Assembly (NCBI GenBank): GCA_001751005.1
Contig: MAXL01000543.1
Location: forward strand, 1-7,902
Origin: Desulfobacterales bacterium S5133MH16
GTDB lineage: Bacteria; Desulfobacterota; Desulfobacteria; Desulfobacterales; UBA11574
DNA length: 7,902 nucleotides
Direction: 5' to 3'
Of the stretch, positions 1-6,189 are shown one piece after another (positions within the stretch are counted from its first letter, which is position 1; each line of letters starts with the position of its first letter). Position numbers and translations under genes: made by a program. A model generated the notes under the pieces. That model was given only the letters and a program-made list of their open reading frames with translations, made no database searches and had not been told where the DNA came from.

Positions 1-1119
1 AAGATACTCTCCTGGGCTGATGAGTTTCGTCGACTGGGCGTCTGGGCCAACGCCGACTATCCGGCTGATGCTCAACGCGCCCGTGATTACGGCGCAGAGG
101 GGATCGGCCTGTGCCGAACAGAGCACATGTTTTTTGAGGCCGAGAGACTCCCCTTTGTACAGAAGATGATCATGACAGATTTGCCGAGTGAACGGCGCGA
201 GGCACTGGATGCGCTGCTTCCCTTTCAGCGCGAAGACTTTGCCGGCCTTTTCCGTGTAATGGACGGTCTGCCGGTCATCATTCGCCTGATCGATCCGCCC
301 TTGCACGAATTTTTACCCAACCATGTAGACCTGATGCGAGATTTGACCGACTGTAAGATTCGTCTGAAAGAGGCCGGCACTCTTGAGGAAATCGACAAGC
401 TGTTGGGCCAAATTGCCAAAGAAGAACAATTGCTTAAGCGGGTCGAAAGTCTGCATGAATCCAATCCCATGCTGGGGCTGCGTGGTGTGCGCCTGGGGAT
501 TCATATTCCGGAACTGACTTCCATGCAAGTTCGTGCCATCTTTGAGGCCGCGTGCATGGTGGCTAAAGAGGGTATAGATGTGCATCCGGAGGTGATGATT
601 CCGCTAACCAGCCATGTTAACGAATTAAAGATCCAGCAAGGGATTCTTGAGACCGAGGCCAAACAGGTTATGAAGGAGCAGGGGATCGAGCCGGATTACA
701 AGTTCGGAACAATGATCGAAATTCCGCGTGCTGCGCTGACCATGGATCAGATCGCCGAATATGCCGCCTTTATATCTTTTGGTACCAATGATCTGACCCA
801 GACAACCTTCGGGATTTCCAGAGACGATGCCGAAGCCGGGTTTTTGATTACATACATGGAAAAAGAAATTCTGTCGGATAATCCTTTTGCAGTTATCGAC
901 CGGGACGGCGTGGGCTTACTCATGAAAATGGCGGTTGAAAAAGGACGGGCCGTAAGACCCGACATGGAATGCGGTATTTGTGGTGAACACGGCGGTGATC
1001 CCGAATCTATTCAGTTATGCCATGAACTTGGGTTAACGTATGTTTCGTGCTCCCCGTTTCGAATACCTGTCGCACGCCTGGCTGCCGCGCATGCAGCACT
1101 GCGTGATAAAAAAACTTAA
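1..1119 (+). CDS. ppdK: Pyruvate, phosphate dikinase, C-terminal part (5' end outside window)
   Basis: The frame is open from base 1 and ends at TAA 1117-1119, giving 372 residues of a protein usually about 880-910 long. PPDK interconverts ATP + pyruvate + phosphate with AMP + PEP + pyrophosphate in the cytoplasm, for gluconeogenesis or PPi-linked glycolysis. This part is the PEP/pyruvate-binding TIM-barrel domain. In fragment numbering, visible family motifs are GLCRTEHMF with Arg39, IIRLIDPPLHEF with Arg95, GTMIEIPRA with Glu240, SFGTNDLTQ with Asn263-Asp264, and CGICGEHGGDP with Cys327, the expected catalytic acid/base cysteine. The C-terminus (YVSCSPFRIPVARLAAA) is intact. The ATP-grasp domain and the phosphohistidine swivel domain must lie upstream. 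PEP synthase and PTS enzyme I share the barrel, but the CRTEHM and SCSPFR signatures are those of PPDK. All key residues of this half are present. Confidence 0.96.
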   Translation, partial: KILSWADEFRRLGVWANADYPADAQRARDYGAEGIGLCRTEHMFFEAERLPFVQKMIMTDLPSERREALDALLPFQREDFAGLFRVMDGLPVIIRLIDPPLHEFLPNHVDLMRDLTDCKIRLKEAGTLEEIDKLLGQIAKEEQLLKRVESLHESNPMLGLRGVRLGIHIPELTSMQVRAIFEAACMVAKEGIDVHPEVMIPLTSHVNELKIQQGILETEAKQVMKEQGIEPDYKFGTMIEIPRAALTMDQIAEYAAFISFGTNDLTQTTFGISRDDAEAGFLITYMEKEILSDNPFAVIDRDGVGLLMKMAVEKGRAVRPDMECGICGEHGGDPESIQLCHELGLTYVSCSPFRIPVARLAAAHAALRDKKT

Positions 1120-1134
1120 TTTATGCCCAATATA

Positions 1135-1174
1135 GATTTATGGATGGGCACTAATTAGTGTCCATCCATGAATC
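1135..1174. repeat. Loopless 40-bp palindrome just after ppdK
   Basis: Bases 1135-1154 and 1155-1174 are inverted copies, 20 bp each, with only two G·T positions (1148/1161 and 1139/1170). The core reads GGGCACTAA/TTAGTGTCC. It lies 15 bp after the ppdK stop. As RNA it would form a strong hairpin, but no U-run follows, so it is not a classical intrinsic terminator. The right half is also the left terminal repeat of the element at 1152-1338. Confidence 0.75.
1137..1157 (+). repeat. Left direct copy of the terminal repeat (partner 1318-1338)
   Basis: These 21 bases equal 1318-1338 except at one site (G1148 versus A1329). The element is therefore bounded by direct copies as well as inverted ones, which suggests an extra half-element on the left. 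Confidence 0.75.
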
Positions 1175-1338
1175 CAATATGAACACGATGGGTGTCCAAT
1201 TCAGAAATGCGCAATTTTTGTCCTGATCAAGGCCGCACAAGGGTTTCCGGTGAGGCGTACGTCTGTACGCCGCAGCCGGAAACCCGCGGAGAACGCCGAG
1301 CAGGGCAAAAAGGGCCATTTATGGATGGACACTAATTA
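1152..1338. mobile_element. MITE-like repeat element with 18-bp terminal inverted repeats
   Basis: TAATTAGTGTCCATCCAT at 1152-1169 is the exact reverse complement of 1321-1338 (18/18). Pairing continues inward to 1173/1317 with one wobble. Inside are nested stems: 1215-1225 with 1301-1311 (11 bp, one wobble), CCGC 1233-1236 with GCGG 1286-1289, GGGTTTCCGG 1241-1250 with CCGGAAACCC 1276-1285, and GGCGTAC 1254-1260 with GTACGCC 1265-1271 around a GTCT loop. The whole element could fold into one long hairpin. It has no room for a transposase, so the form is that of a non-autonomous miniature element or a dispersed palindromic repeat. Mobility is inferred from shape only; no clear target-site duplication was found. 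Confidence 0.6.
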
Positions 1339-1345
1339 AGGTTTA

Positions 1346-1352
1346 GGGAGGA
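1346..1352 (+). promoter_or_regulatory. Ribosome-binding site of sixA
   Basis: GGGAGGA lies 8 bases before the ATG at 1361. It is a strong Shine-Dalgarno match and fixes that start. It sits 8 bp beyond the right end of the repeat element. Confidence 0.85.
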
Positions 1353-1360
1353 AGTGTAAA

Positions 1361-1822
1361 ATGGCACTTTTTCTGGTTCAGCACGGCCATAGTTTGCCCA
1401 AAGATAAAGATCCGAAAAAGGGTCTTTCACAAGAGGGAATCGCTGAAACAAAGCGTATCGCAGAAGTGGCTAAAGCATACAATGTTCTTGTGTCGGGCAT
1501 AACACACAGCGGTAAGACCAGAGCTCGGCAGACCGCTGAGATCATTGCATCTGTCCTGGAGCCTGAAGGTGGAGTAGAAGAAAGCACCGGGCTGAACCCT
1601 GTGGACGATGTAACAGCCTTTGCCGATAAAATAGACAGCGCGGTGGATCGCATGCTTGTCGGTCACCTGCCTTTTATGGAAAGGATGACGTCATATCTAA
1701 TAACAGGATCCATGGAAAAGCCGGTCTTTAAATTCCAAAACAGCGGCATAGTATGCCTGGATAAATACCCGACCACCTCTTTCTGGGTAATCAAATGGGC
1801 CCTTATGCCCAATATCGGTTAG
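1361..1822 (+). CDS. sixA: SixA-like phosphohistidine phosphatase (histidine phosphatase family)
   Basis: The product has 153 residues, the usual size for SixA. Enzymes of this family remove phosphate from protein phosphohistidine; E. coli SixA acts on phosphorelay or nitrogen-PTS proteins. The N-terminal motif is LVQHGHS with catalytic His8. Glutamine replaces the classical arginine of RHG, a variant I recall from a SixA subfamily in anaerobes. The second motif, HSGKTRARQTAE (49-60), carries Arg54, and GHLP (100-103) supplies the second active-site histidine, His101. There is no signal peptide, so it is cytoplasmic. It lies downstream of ppdK, whose enzyme works through a phosphohistidine, but a functional link is only conjecture. 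The gene converges on the amidase gene with 8 bp between stop codons. The substrate is unknown. Confidence 0.88.
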   Translation: MALFLVQHGHSLPKDKDPKKGLSQEGIAETKRIAEVAKAYNVLVSGITHSGKTRARQTAEIIASVLEPEGGVEESTGLNPVDDVTAFADKIDSAVDRMLVGHLPFMERMTSYLITGSMEKPVFKFQNSGIVCLDKYPTTSFWVIKWALMPNIG

Positions 1823-1830
1823 TGCCCGAA

Positions 1831-3462
1831 TTATGAGGCCGATCTCGATTTCTCGACATATTTTCGTATGCCGTTTACTATACCCTCGCACAAATGCTCC
1901 TGATAGCTTGCACTGGTCAATCGTTTGCATTCCCTGGGATTGCTGATAAACGAGGTTTCTATCAATACGGCGGGCATCCGTGCGCCGAGAAGCACATAAA
2001 AAGGCGCCTTTTTAACCCCTTTGTTTTTGATGTGAGCGTACCTTGATCTTAAGTAATTGCATGAAGAATCCTGTATATAACTTGCCAGGAGGCTTGATTC
2101 ATCAATTTTCGTGTTTTGCATGATATCTGTCAAAATCGTCTGCAGATCACTTATGTTCTTTGTTGAAGTGGCATTTTCCCGGGCCGCGACCGTTATCTCC
2201 GAATTTTCTGTGGCCAGGTTCAAAAAATAGGTCTCGATTCCGTAAGTGCTTTGATTTGCGGAATCATTGGTGTGTATGGATATAAAAAGGTCTGCATTTT
2301 TTGTGTTTGCTATTGCAGTACGTTCTTCAAGTGTAAGATAACGATCATTATTCCGGGTCATGAGAACCTCGTATGGAAGTTTTTTCCGGATTTTTTTGGC
2401 AAGTCGTCCGGCAATTTGAAGTGCAATATCTTTTTCATACACTTTCTTTAAATAGCCGGAAGCTCCAAAATCGTGTCCTCCGTGGCCCGGATCCACAACG
2501 ATTAGGGGACGATCCCGCTGCGGTTGTTTGACTGAAACCCCTTTTGAACGCCTCTTGCCGGTAGCTGCAGTTGCTTTTTTTTGAGATCTTGCCGTGGACC
2601 CAGCATCCATAGAATCACCTGACATATCCAGGACCACTCTGAACGGGTGTTTGAGTGAAAAAATTTTATATGTTTGAATGGACTTTATATCGATTACAAT
2701 CCGAACCACATTGGATGTATACTGGCCCGCACGCACATCCCTGAGCAAATTATCGTTGATGGGTGTAAATTTTTCTATATTTTTCCCCTGGGTGCTATTT
2801 TTTAAATCAATATATAAACGCTGCGGTTTATTAATGGCAGGATCTTTTTTAAGGAGTCTGTGGGTAAAGGATGTTTCCCGGCTGGCATCAATAACAACAC
2901 GGGTGTAGGTAGGATTAGACCAGTAACGAATCCCTGTTATGGTTGTGGTGTTGTCAACAGTTTTTCGGGTACTCGAGTGAGTCTGAGGCGTTGCCGGGGC
3001 ATATTTTTTTTTCGTCTTGCCCGTGTGAGTTACTCTTTTTGACGTTCTGCTTTCCGATACGTCTGTTTCAAGGGTGCGTATTGCCGCTGCTGCTTTTATC
3101 CGGTACCGGCTGTTGGGGTACTGTTTTATAATCCGCCTGAAAACATCTATGGCCTCATGTTTATCAGTCTCTCGATGTGATCGTTTGTAAAGTTCGCCAT
3201 AAAGCTCCCCGGACATATACATGCCTGCGGGTGCCCAGGGACTTGATGGAGTCTGTTTGTAAACTGCCTGAAACTTATTTATACACCTCAGCCAGTTGTA
3301 TCTGTATTTTTGTGTTCCCGGATTTTTTCGAAGCTCATGATAACATGTTTCAGCCTTAAAATACCGGTTTTTTGCCGTGACAGCACATGAAACGCAGATC
3401 TGTAAAATTCCAACACTCCATATAACGAGCAAACAAATTTTGATAAACTTTTTATTCCACAT
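1831..3462 (-). CDS. Secreted N-acetylmuramoyl-L-alanine amidase (AmiC-like): TPR-like, AMIN and Amidase_3 regions
   Basis: This 543-residue zinc amidase cleaves the bond between MurNAc and the stem peptide of peptidoglycan, typically during cell separation. The N-terminus (MWNKKFIK, then a hydrophobic run to about residue 25) is a signal sequence. Cys26 in CVSC could be a lipoprotein cysteine, but Cys at -3 makes a poor lipobox. Residues about 34-131 look like helical TPR-type repeats (KAETCYHELRKNP, AIDVFRRIIKQYPNS). A basic Ser/Thr-rich linker follows. Residues about 173-280 form an AMIN domain (ITGIRYWSNPTYTRVVID ... PFRVVLDM), which usually targets septal peptidoglycan. The catalytic domain, about 319-537, shows DPGHGG (zinc His327), YEKD (Glu343), SIHTND (His397) and LIETSFISNP (catalytic Glu502). 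All ligands are present. The start is chosen for the signal peptide; no good Shine-Dalgarno precedes it. Confidence 0.94.
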   Translation of the reverse strand: MWNKKFIKICLLVIWSVGILQICVSCAVTAKNRYFKAETCYHELRKNPGTQKYRYNWLRCINKFQAVYKQTPSSPWAPAGMYMSGELYGELYKRSHRETDKHEAIDVFRRIIKQYPNSRYRIKAAAAIRTLETDVSESRTSKRVTHTGKTKKKYAPATPQTHSSTRKTVDNTTTITGIRYWSNPTYTRVVIDASRETSFTHRLLKKDPAINKPQRLYIDLKNSTQGKNIEKFTPINDNLLRDVRAGQYTSNVVRIVIDIKSIQTYKIFSLKHPFRVVLDMSGDSMDAGSTARSQKKATAATGKRRSKGVSVKQPQRDRPLIVVDPGHGGHDFGASGYLKKVYEKDIALQIAGRLAKKIRKKLPYEVLMTRNNDRYLTLEERTAIANTKNADLFISIHTNDSANQSTYGIETYFLNLATENSEITVAARENATSTKNISDLQTILTDIMQNTKIDESSLLASYIQDSSCNYLRSRYAHIKNKGVKKAPFYVLLGARMPAVLIETSFISNPRECKRLTSASYQEHLCEGIVNGIRKYVEKSRSAS

Positions 3463-3544
3463 AATATTTATTTGAATACGACTTTCTTAATAATCAAATA
3501 ATTAACCGGAAATAGCCAAAAGGAAAAATAAAAGCTTAATGTAA

Positions 3545-3573
3545 ATTATACGGCCAATAAGACAAAATAGCAA
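3545..3573 (-). promoter_or_regulatory. Sigma70-type promoter for the amidase gene
   Basis: On the minus strand TTGCTA (3573-3568) is followed after exactly 17 bases by a perfect TATAAT (3550-3545). Transcription would begin near 3537, leaving a leader of about 75 nt before the ATG at 3462. The -35 box matches consensus at 4 of 6 positions. Confidence 0.6.
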
Positions 3574-3659
3574 ACACAACCGATCGGCAACAAAAATCCA
3601 TAACAGATTTTCTGCCTTAGTTTCAGAGTAAACGAATTTGATTTCGGTGCAGCGTAGCG

Positions 3660-3854
3660 ACGGCGTGTTTCTTTTGGAAACCGACTGACTGTTTGAAGGG
3701 TTTTAGCACGCGTTAGCCCGAGCCGAATGAAATTATGACTTAAAAAATCAATGGGATAATTTAGCTACGAATTGTTCTTAATAACTCTGGCGCGGCTCGG
3801 GCTTACGGGTACTTAAACACAAGTTTCAGTCGGTTGGAAAGAGATACACGCCGT
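3660..3854. repeat. Nested imperfect inverted repeat, about 195 bp
   Basis: Three pairs of arms are nested in order. ACGGCGTGT 3660-3668 pairs with 3846-3854 (9/9). AACCGACTG 3679-3687 pairs with 3827-3835 (9/9). CGTTAGCCCGAGCCG 3711-3725 pairs with 3793-3807 (14/15). The sequence between the pairs is also partly alike, so the two halves look like diverged inverted copies of one segment of about 65 bp around a 67-base AT-rich centre (3726-3792). It is unrelated by eye to the element at 1152-1338. Confidence 0.65.
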
Positions 3855-3918
3855 TGTGGAGCGTTCTCCCTGTATTGGGATTCAAATGCGTTTGCCCTGA
3901 AATCTTTATTGGTTTGGG

Positions 3919-3947
3919 TTGACAATCTTTTTCTATTGCGTTAACTG
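3919..3947 (+). promoter_or_regulatory. Possible weak promoter for birA
   Basis: A perfect TTGACA at 3919-3924 is followed after 17 bases by TAACTG (3942-3947), a poor -10 box. No better pair was seen between the inverted repeat and birA. If used, the leader would be about 30 nt. I found no standard BirA operator (inverted TTGTAAACC-type half-sites) here. Confidence 0.3.
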
Positions 3948-3984
3948 GTGCGATTAACAGGGCTAACCAGATGACAGATAAACA

Positions 3985-4911
3985 ATGAAGGGACAGATTC
4001 TTAAAATATTGAGAGCAGAGAGTGACGTGGTTTCCGGAGAAACGCTCAGTTCTCACTTAAAGATTTCCAGAGTTTCTATATGGAAACATATTAAAAAGCT
4101 CCAGGAATTTGGATACGATATCCGGGCAACACCCAAAGGATACCGTCTGATAAACGATTCTGACATCCTTCACCCGTGGGAATTTGGGGATAGAGAATTA
4201 AAAATCAATTATTTTGATGAAGTTACCTCCACAATGGATGTTGCCGGAAACCTTGCAAGAAATGATTCTCCTCCTTTTACCGTGGTTATTGCGGGACGAC
4301 AAAGCAAAGGACGGGGTCGTTTGAAAAGAACCTGGGTTTCATCACAAGGCGGGCTCTATTTTACCGTTATACTCAGGCCGCAAATACCGCCGGCGTTAAG
4401 CTCACGGGTTAACTTTGCCGCATCCATGATTATGGCCCGAACCCTGCGCAACATGTTTCATATTGATGCCAGGGTAAAATGGCCTAACGATATCCTTGTT
4501 CATGAAAGAAAGGTTGCGGGGTTACTCTCTGAGATGGAGGCTGAAACCGATATGATTACGTTTATCAATATCGGTATGGGTGTAAATGTTAATAATGATC
4601 CCACTCCTCGTGAACCCATGGCCACGTCACTAAAGAAAATTCTTGGCAGGAATATTTCGAGAAAACAGCTTTTATCCGAGTTTCTGGATGAATTTGAAAA
4701 TCGTATTAACAATAGGACTCTGGATAATGTGATCTCTGAGTGGAAAACCTATGCCATGACCATCGGCCGGCAGGTAAAAATTGTAACCATCCATGATGAG
4801 TTCAAAGGCATTGCCTTGGATGTGGACAACACCGGTGCACTGATGTTGAAGCTCGAAGACGGATCAATAAAAAAAATTGTCTATGGCGATTGCTTTCATG
4901 ATTGCTGCTAA
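3985..4911 (+). CDS. birA: BirA: biotin-protein ligase with N-terminal DNA-binding domain
   Basis: This 308-residue cytoplasmic enzyme makes biotinyl-5'-AMP and transfers biotin to a lysine of biotin carboxyl carrier proteins. Residues 1-58 form a winged HTH (LSSHLKISRVSIWKHIKKL, then GYRL), the form that can also repress biotin genes. The ligase domain shows STMD (82-85), the biotinyl-AMP loop GRGRLKRTW (109-117), KWPND (165-169), KVAGLLSE (176-183) and GMGVNVN (197-203). A C-terminal SH3-like domain covers about 255-305 and ends in an unusual HDCC. In-frame TAA at 3979-3981 makes 3985 the earliest ATG; its Shine-Dalgarno is weak. The short frame ATG 3971-TGA 3988 ends on this start as ATGA, which might couple translation. 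birA leads the biotin uptake genes and probably controls them by autoregulation, although no operator is recognisable. Confidence 0.96.
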   Translation: MKGQILKILRAESDVVSGETLSSHLKISRVSIWKHIKKLQEFGYDIRATPKGYRLINDSDILHPWEFGDRELKINYFDEVTSTMDVAGNLARNDSPPFTVVIAGRQSKGRGRLKRTWVSSQGGLYFTVILRPQIPPALSSRVNFAASMIMARTLRNMFHIDARVKWPNDILVHERKVAGLLSEMEAETDMITFINIGMGVNVNNDPTPREPMATSLKKILGRNISRKQLLSEFLDEFENRINNRTLDNVISEWKTYAMTIGRQVKIVTIHDEFKGIALDVDNTGALMLKLEDGSIKKIVYGDCFHDCC

Positions 4912-5428
4912 ACAACTTCACATGACCGTATATGCCTCACTTCTGGCCGCGCTGACCGCAGCAGGCGCATACCTGGCAATACCCATAGGCCCGGTTCCGA
5001 TCATTCTTCAAAATCTTTTTATATTTCTTTCAGGCCTGTTACTGGGCTCCAAGTGGGGTGTTGCAAGTGTAGGCGTTTATCTTTTGGCAGGTGCTCTGGG
5101 TCTTCCGGTATTTGCCGGCGGGGTCGCTGGAATAGGACGCTTTGCAGGACCTACTGGCGGATACCTTTTGGGGTTTCTTCCGGCGGTCTATGTAATCGGA
5201 TGGATAACCGAAAGAACACGAAAACGCGCGGTTTCTGACGTACTTGCCATGGTCTGCGGCAGTCTGATTATTTACGCTTTCGGGGTAACATGGTTGAAAA
5301 CGTTAACCGGTATGACATTGGCAAATACACTGGCTGTGGGTATGTATCCGTTTATTTTAGGAGATGCTCTTAAAATTGCCGCAGCCGTACCCATTGCAAA
5401 AGCATTACGACCGGTAATAAACAGATAA
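4898..5428 (+). CDS. bioY: BioY: biotin-binding membrane subunit of an ECF transporter
   Basis: From ATG 4898 the product has 176 residues, typical of BioY, with about six hydrophobic helices in the inner membrane. BioY is the substrate-specific S component that captures biotin. Family motifs are AALTAAGAYLAIPIGPVPI (18-36), LGLPVFAGG (67-75), GPTGGYLLGF (84-93) and FILGDALKI (152-160); Asp156 and Lys159 occupy the position of the biotin-contacting Asp/Lys. The start is uncertain. TTG 4877 and ATG 4883 would overlap birA by 35 and 29 bases, ATG 4898 overlaps by 14, and ATG 4922 would leave a very short N-terminus. None has a good Shine-Dalgarno, which fits coupling to birA translation. I chose 4898 for family-like N-terminal length. 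The gap to bioM is 11 bp. Confidence 0.93.
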   Translation: MIAAKQLHMTVYASLLAALTAAGAYLAIPIGPVPIILQNLFIFLSGLLLGSKWGVASVGVYLLAGALGLPVFAGGVAGIGRFAGPTGGYLLGFLPAVYVIGWITERTRKRAVSDVLAMVCGSLIIYAFGVTWLKTLTGMTLANTLAVGMYPFILGDALKIAAAVPIAKALRPVINR

Positions 5429-5439
5429 AACTAAATTTT

Positions 5440-6189
5440 ATGAATATCATTGAGATAAAAAACCTCAGCCACAGATTTGCCGACAGTACGCTCGGTCTGG
5501 AAAATATAAATCTTACCATCCGGGAAGGGACGTTTGTTATTATTGCCGGGCAAAACGGGTCCGGAAAAACCACTCTCTTAAAACATCTGAACGGACTTCT
5601 TCTGCCCACCGCCGGCACGATTCGTCTGGCCGGACGCACGGTATCTGAAAATCTTGTTAAAGCAAGGCAGATGGTCGGAATGGTATTCCAGGATGCCGAC
5701 AGTCAGATTGTGGGTGAAACGGTTTGCGATGATGTCGCTTTTGGCCCGGAAAACCTTTGTGTGGACAGAAACGAAGTTAAAAGACGGGTATCTAAGTCAT
5801 TGAAAATTGTAGGCATGCTCGATTTTAAGGATCAAAAGCCCCATTTACTTTCAGGCGGGGAAAAGCGCAGGCTTGCCATCGCGGGTATCCTGGCCATGGA
5901 ACCTAAAGTACTGGTTTTTGACGAACCTTTTTCCAGCCTTGACTATCCCGGTGTCAAACAGATTTTAAAACAGATTGTTTCTCTCCACCGGTCCGGCCAC
6001 ACAATTTTTGTTGCAGCCCACGATCTGGAAAAGGTAATTGCCCACGCGGATCGTCTGGTCATAATGAAAGAGGGAAAAGTGGTAAAAGACGGAATCCCAT
6101 CTCAACTGCTTGGGGAACTTGAAACCTTTGGTATCAGAGAACCGTGTGCTTCCCGCCTGGGGATGGAGGTTCCATCATGGCTGAATTGA
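5440..6189 (+). CDS. bioM: BioM: ECF transporter ATPase (EcfA/CbiO type) for biotin uptake
   Basis: This 249-residue ABC ATPase powers the transporter on the cytoplasmic face of the membrane. It has Walker A GQNGSGKTT (37-45), Q-loop Gln84 in VFQDADSQI, the signature LSGGEKRR (137-144), Walker B VLVFDE (157-162), a D-loop at SSLD and the switch His194 in AAHD. The Q-loop wording FQDADSQI and the FGPENL stretch (101-106) are typical of ECF-type rather than ordinary import ATPases. Only one ATPase gene is present, so the protein should act as a homodimer, as in the dedicated BioMNY systems of group I. The start ATG 5440 lies 11 bp after bioY with no clear Shine-Dalgarno. The 3' end overlaps bioN by 13 bp. 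Confidence 0.94.
   Translation: MNIIEIKNLSHRFADSTLGLENINLTIREGTFVIIAGQNGSGKTTLLKHLNGLLLPTAGTIRLAGRTVSENLVKARQMVGMVFQDADSQIVGETVCDDVAFGPENLCVDRNEVKRRVSKSLKIVGMLDFKDQKPHLLSGGEKRRLAIAGILAMEPKVLVFDEPFSSLDYPGVKQILKQIVSLHRSGHTIFVAAHDLEKVIAHADRLVIMKEGKVVKDGIPSQLLGELETFGIREPCASRLGMEVPSWLN
6165..6169 (+). promoter_or_regulatory. Ribosome-binding site that fixes the bioN start
   Basis: GGAGG ends 7 bases before ATG 6177, inside the last codons of bioM. It favours 6177 over the upstream in-frame ATG at 6144, which would add 11 residues unlike the family. Confidence 0.8.

Larger units (their letters stand above)
1120..1360. other. Gene-free gap between ppdK and sixA, filled by a palindromic element
   Basis: No credible coding frame is seen. 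Nearly the whole gap is made of inverted and direct repeats, listed separately, followed by the sixA ribosome-binding site. No clear sigma70 promoter was found, so sixA may be read from ppdK or from a promoter inside the repeat element. Confidence 0.7.
3463..3984. other. 522-bp divergent gap between the amidase gene and birA
   Basis: The part nearest the amidase (3463-3600) is AT-rich and holds its promoter. The middle (3660-3854) is a nested inverted repeat. The part before birA (3866-3984) has a weak promoter candidate and three TTAAC-like motifs. No gene is supported. A minus-strand open frame across 3826-4056 runs into birA and is not called. Confidence 0.7.

Noticed and set aside
1135..1174. 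Intrinsic terminator of ppdK
   Set aside because: The stem is strong but has no loop of unpaired bases by sequence and no U-run after it; kept only as a palindrome.
1152..1338. CRISPR repeats
   Set aside because: The repeated units are inverted ends of one element, not regularly spaced direct repeats with spacers.
2251..3359. Several plus-strand frames of 60-76 codons inside the amidase gene
   Set aside because: They are shadows of the minus-strand amidase, with no domain signal or ribosome-binding site.
3660..3854. Integron attC site
   Set aside because: The nested arms recall attC, but no RYYYAAC/GTTRRRY core pair bounds them, and no integrase or cassette row is present.
3826..4056. Minus-strand 76-codon frame with a hydrophobic stretch resembling a signal peptide
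   Set aside because: It overlaps the start of birA by 72 bases, has no Shine-Dalgarno, and its 3' end lies in the inverted repeat. At most the tail is a gene remnant, noted as a finding.
6144..6176. Longer bioN start at ATG 6144
   Set aside because: The added residues MCFPPGDGGSI are unlike EcfT N-termini, and GGAGG sits right before ATG 6177.
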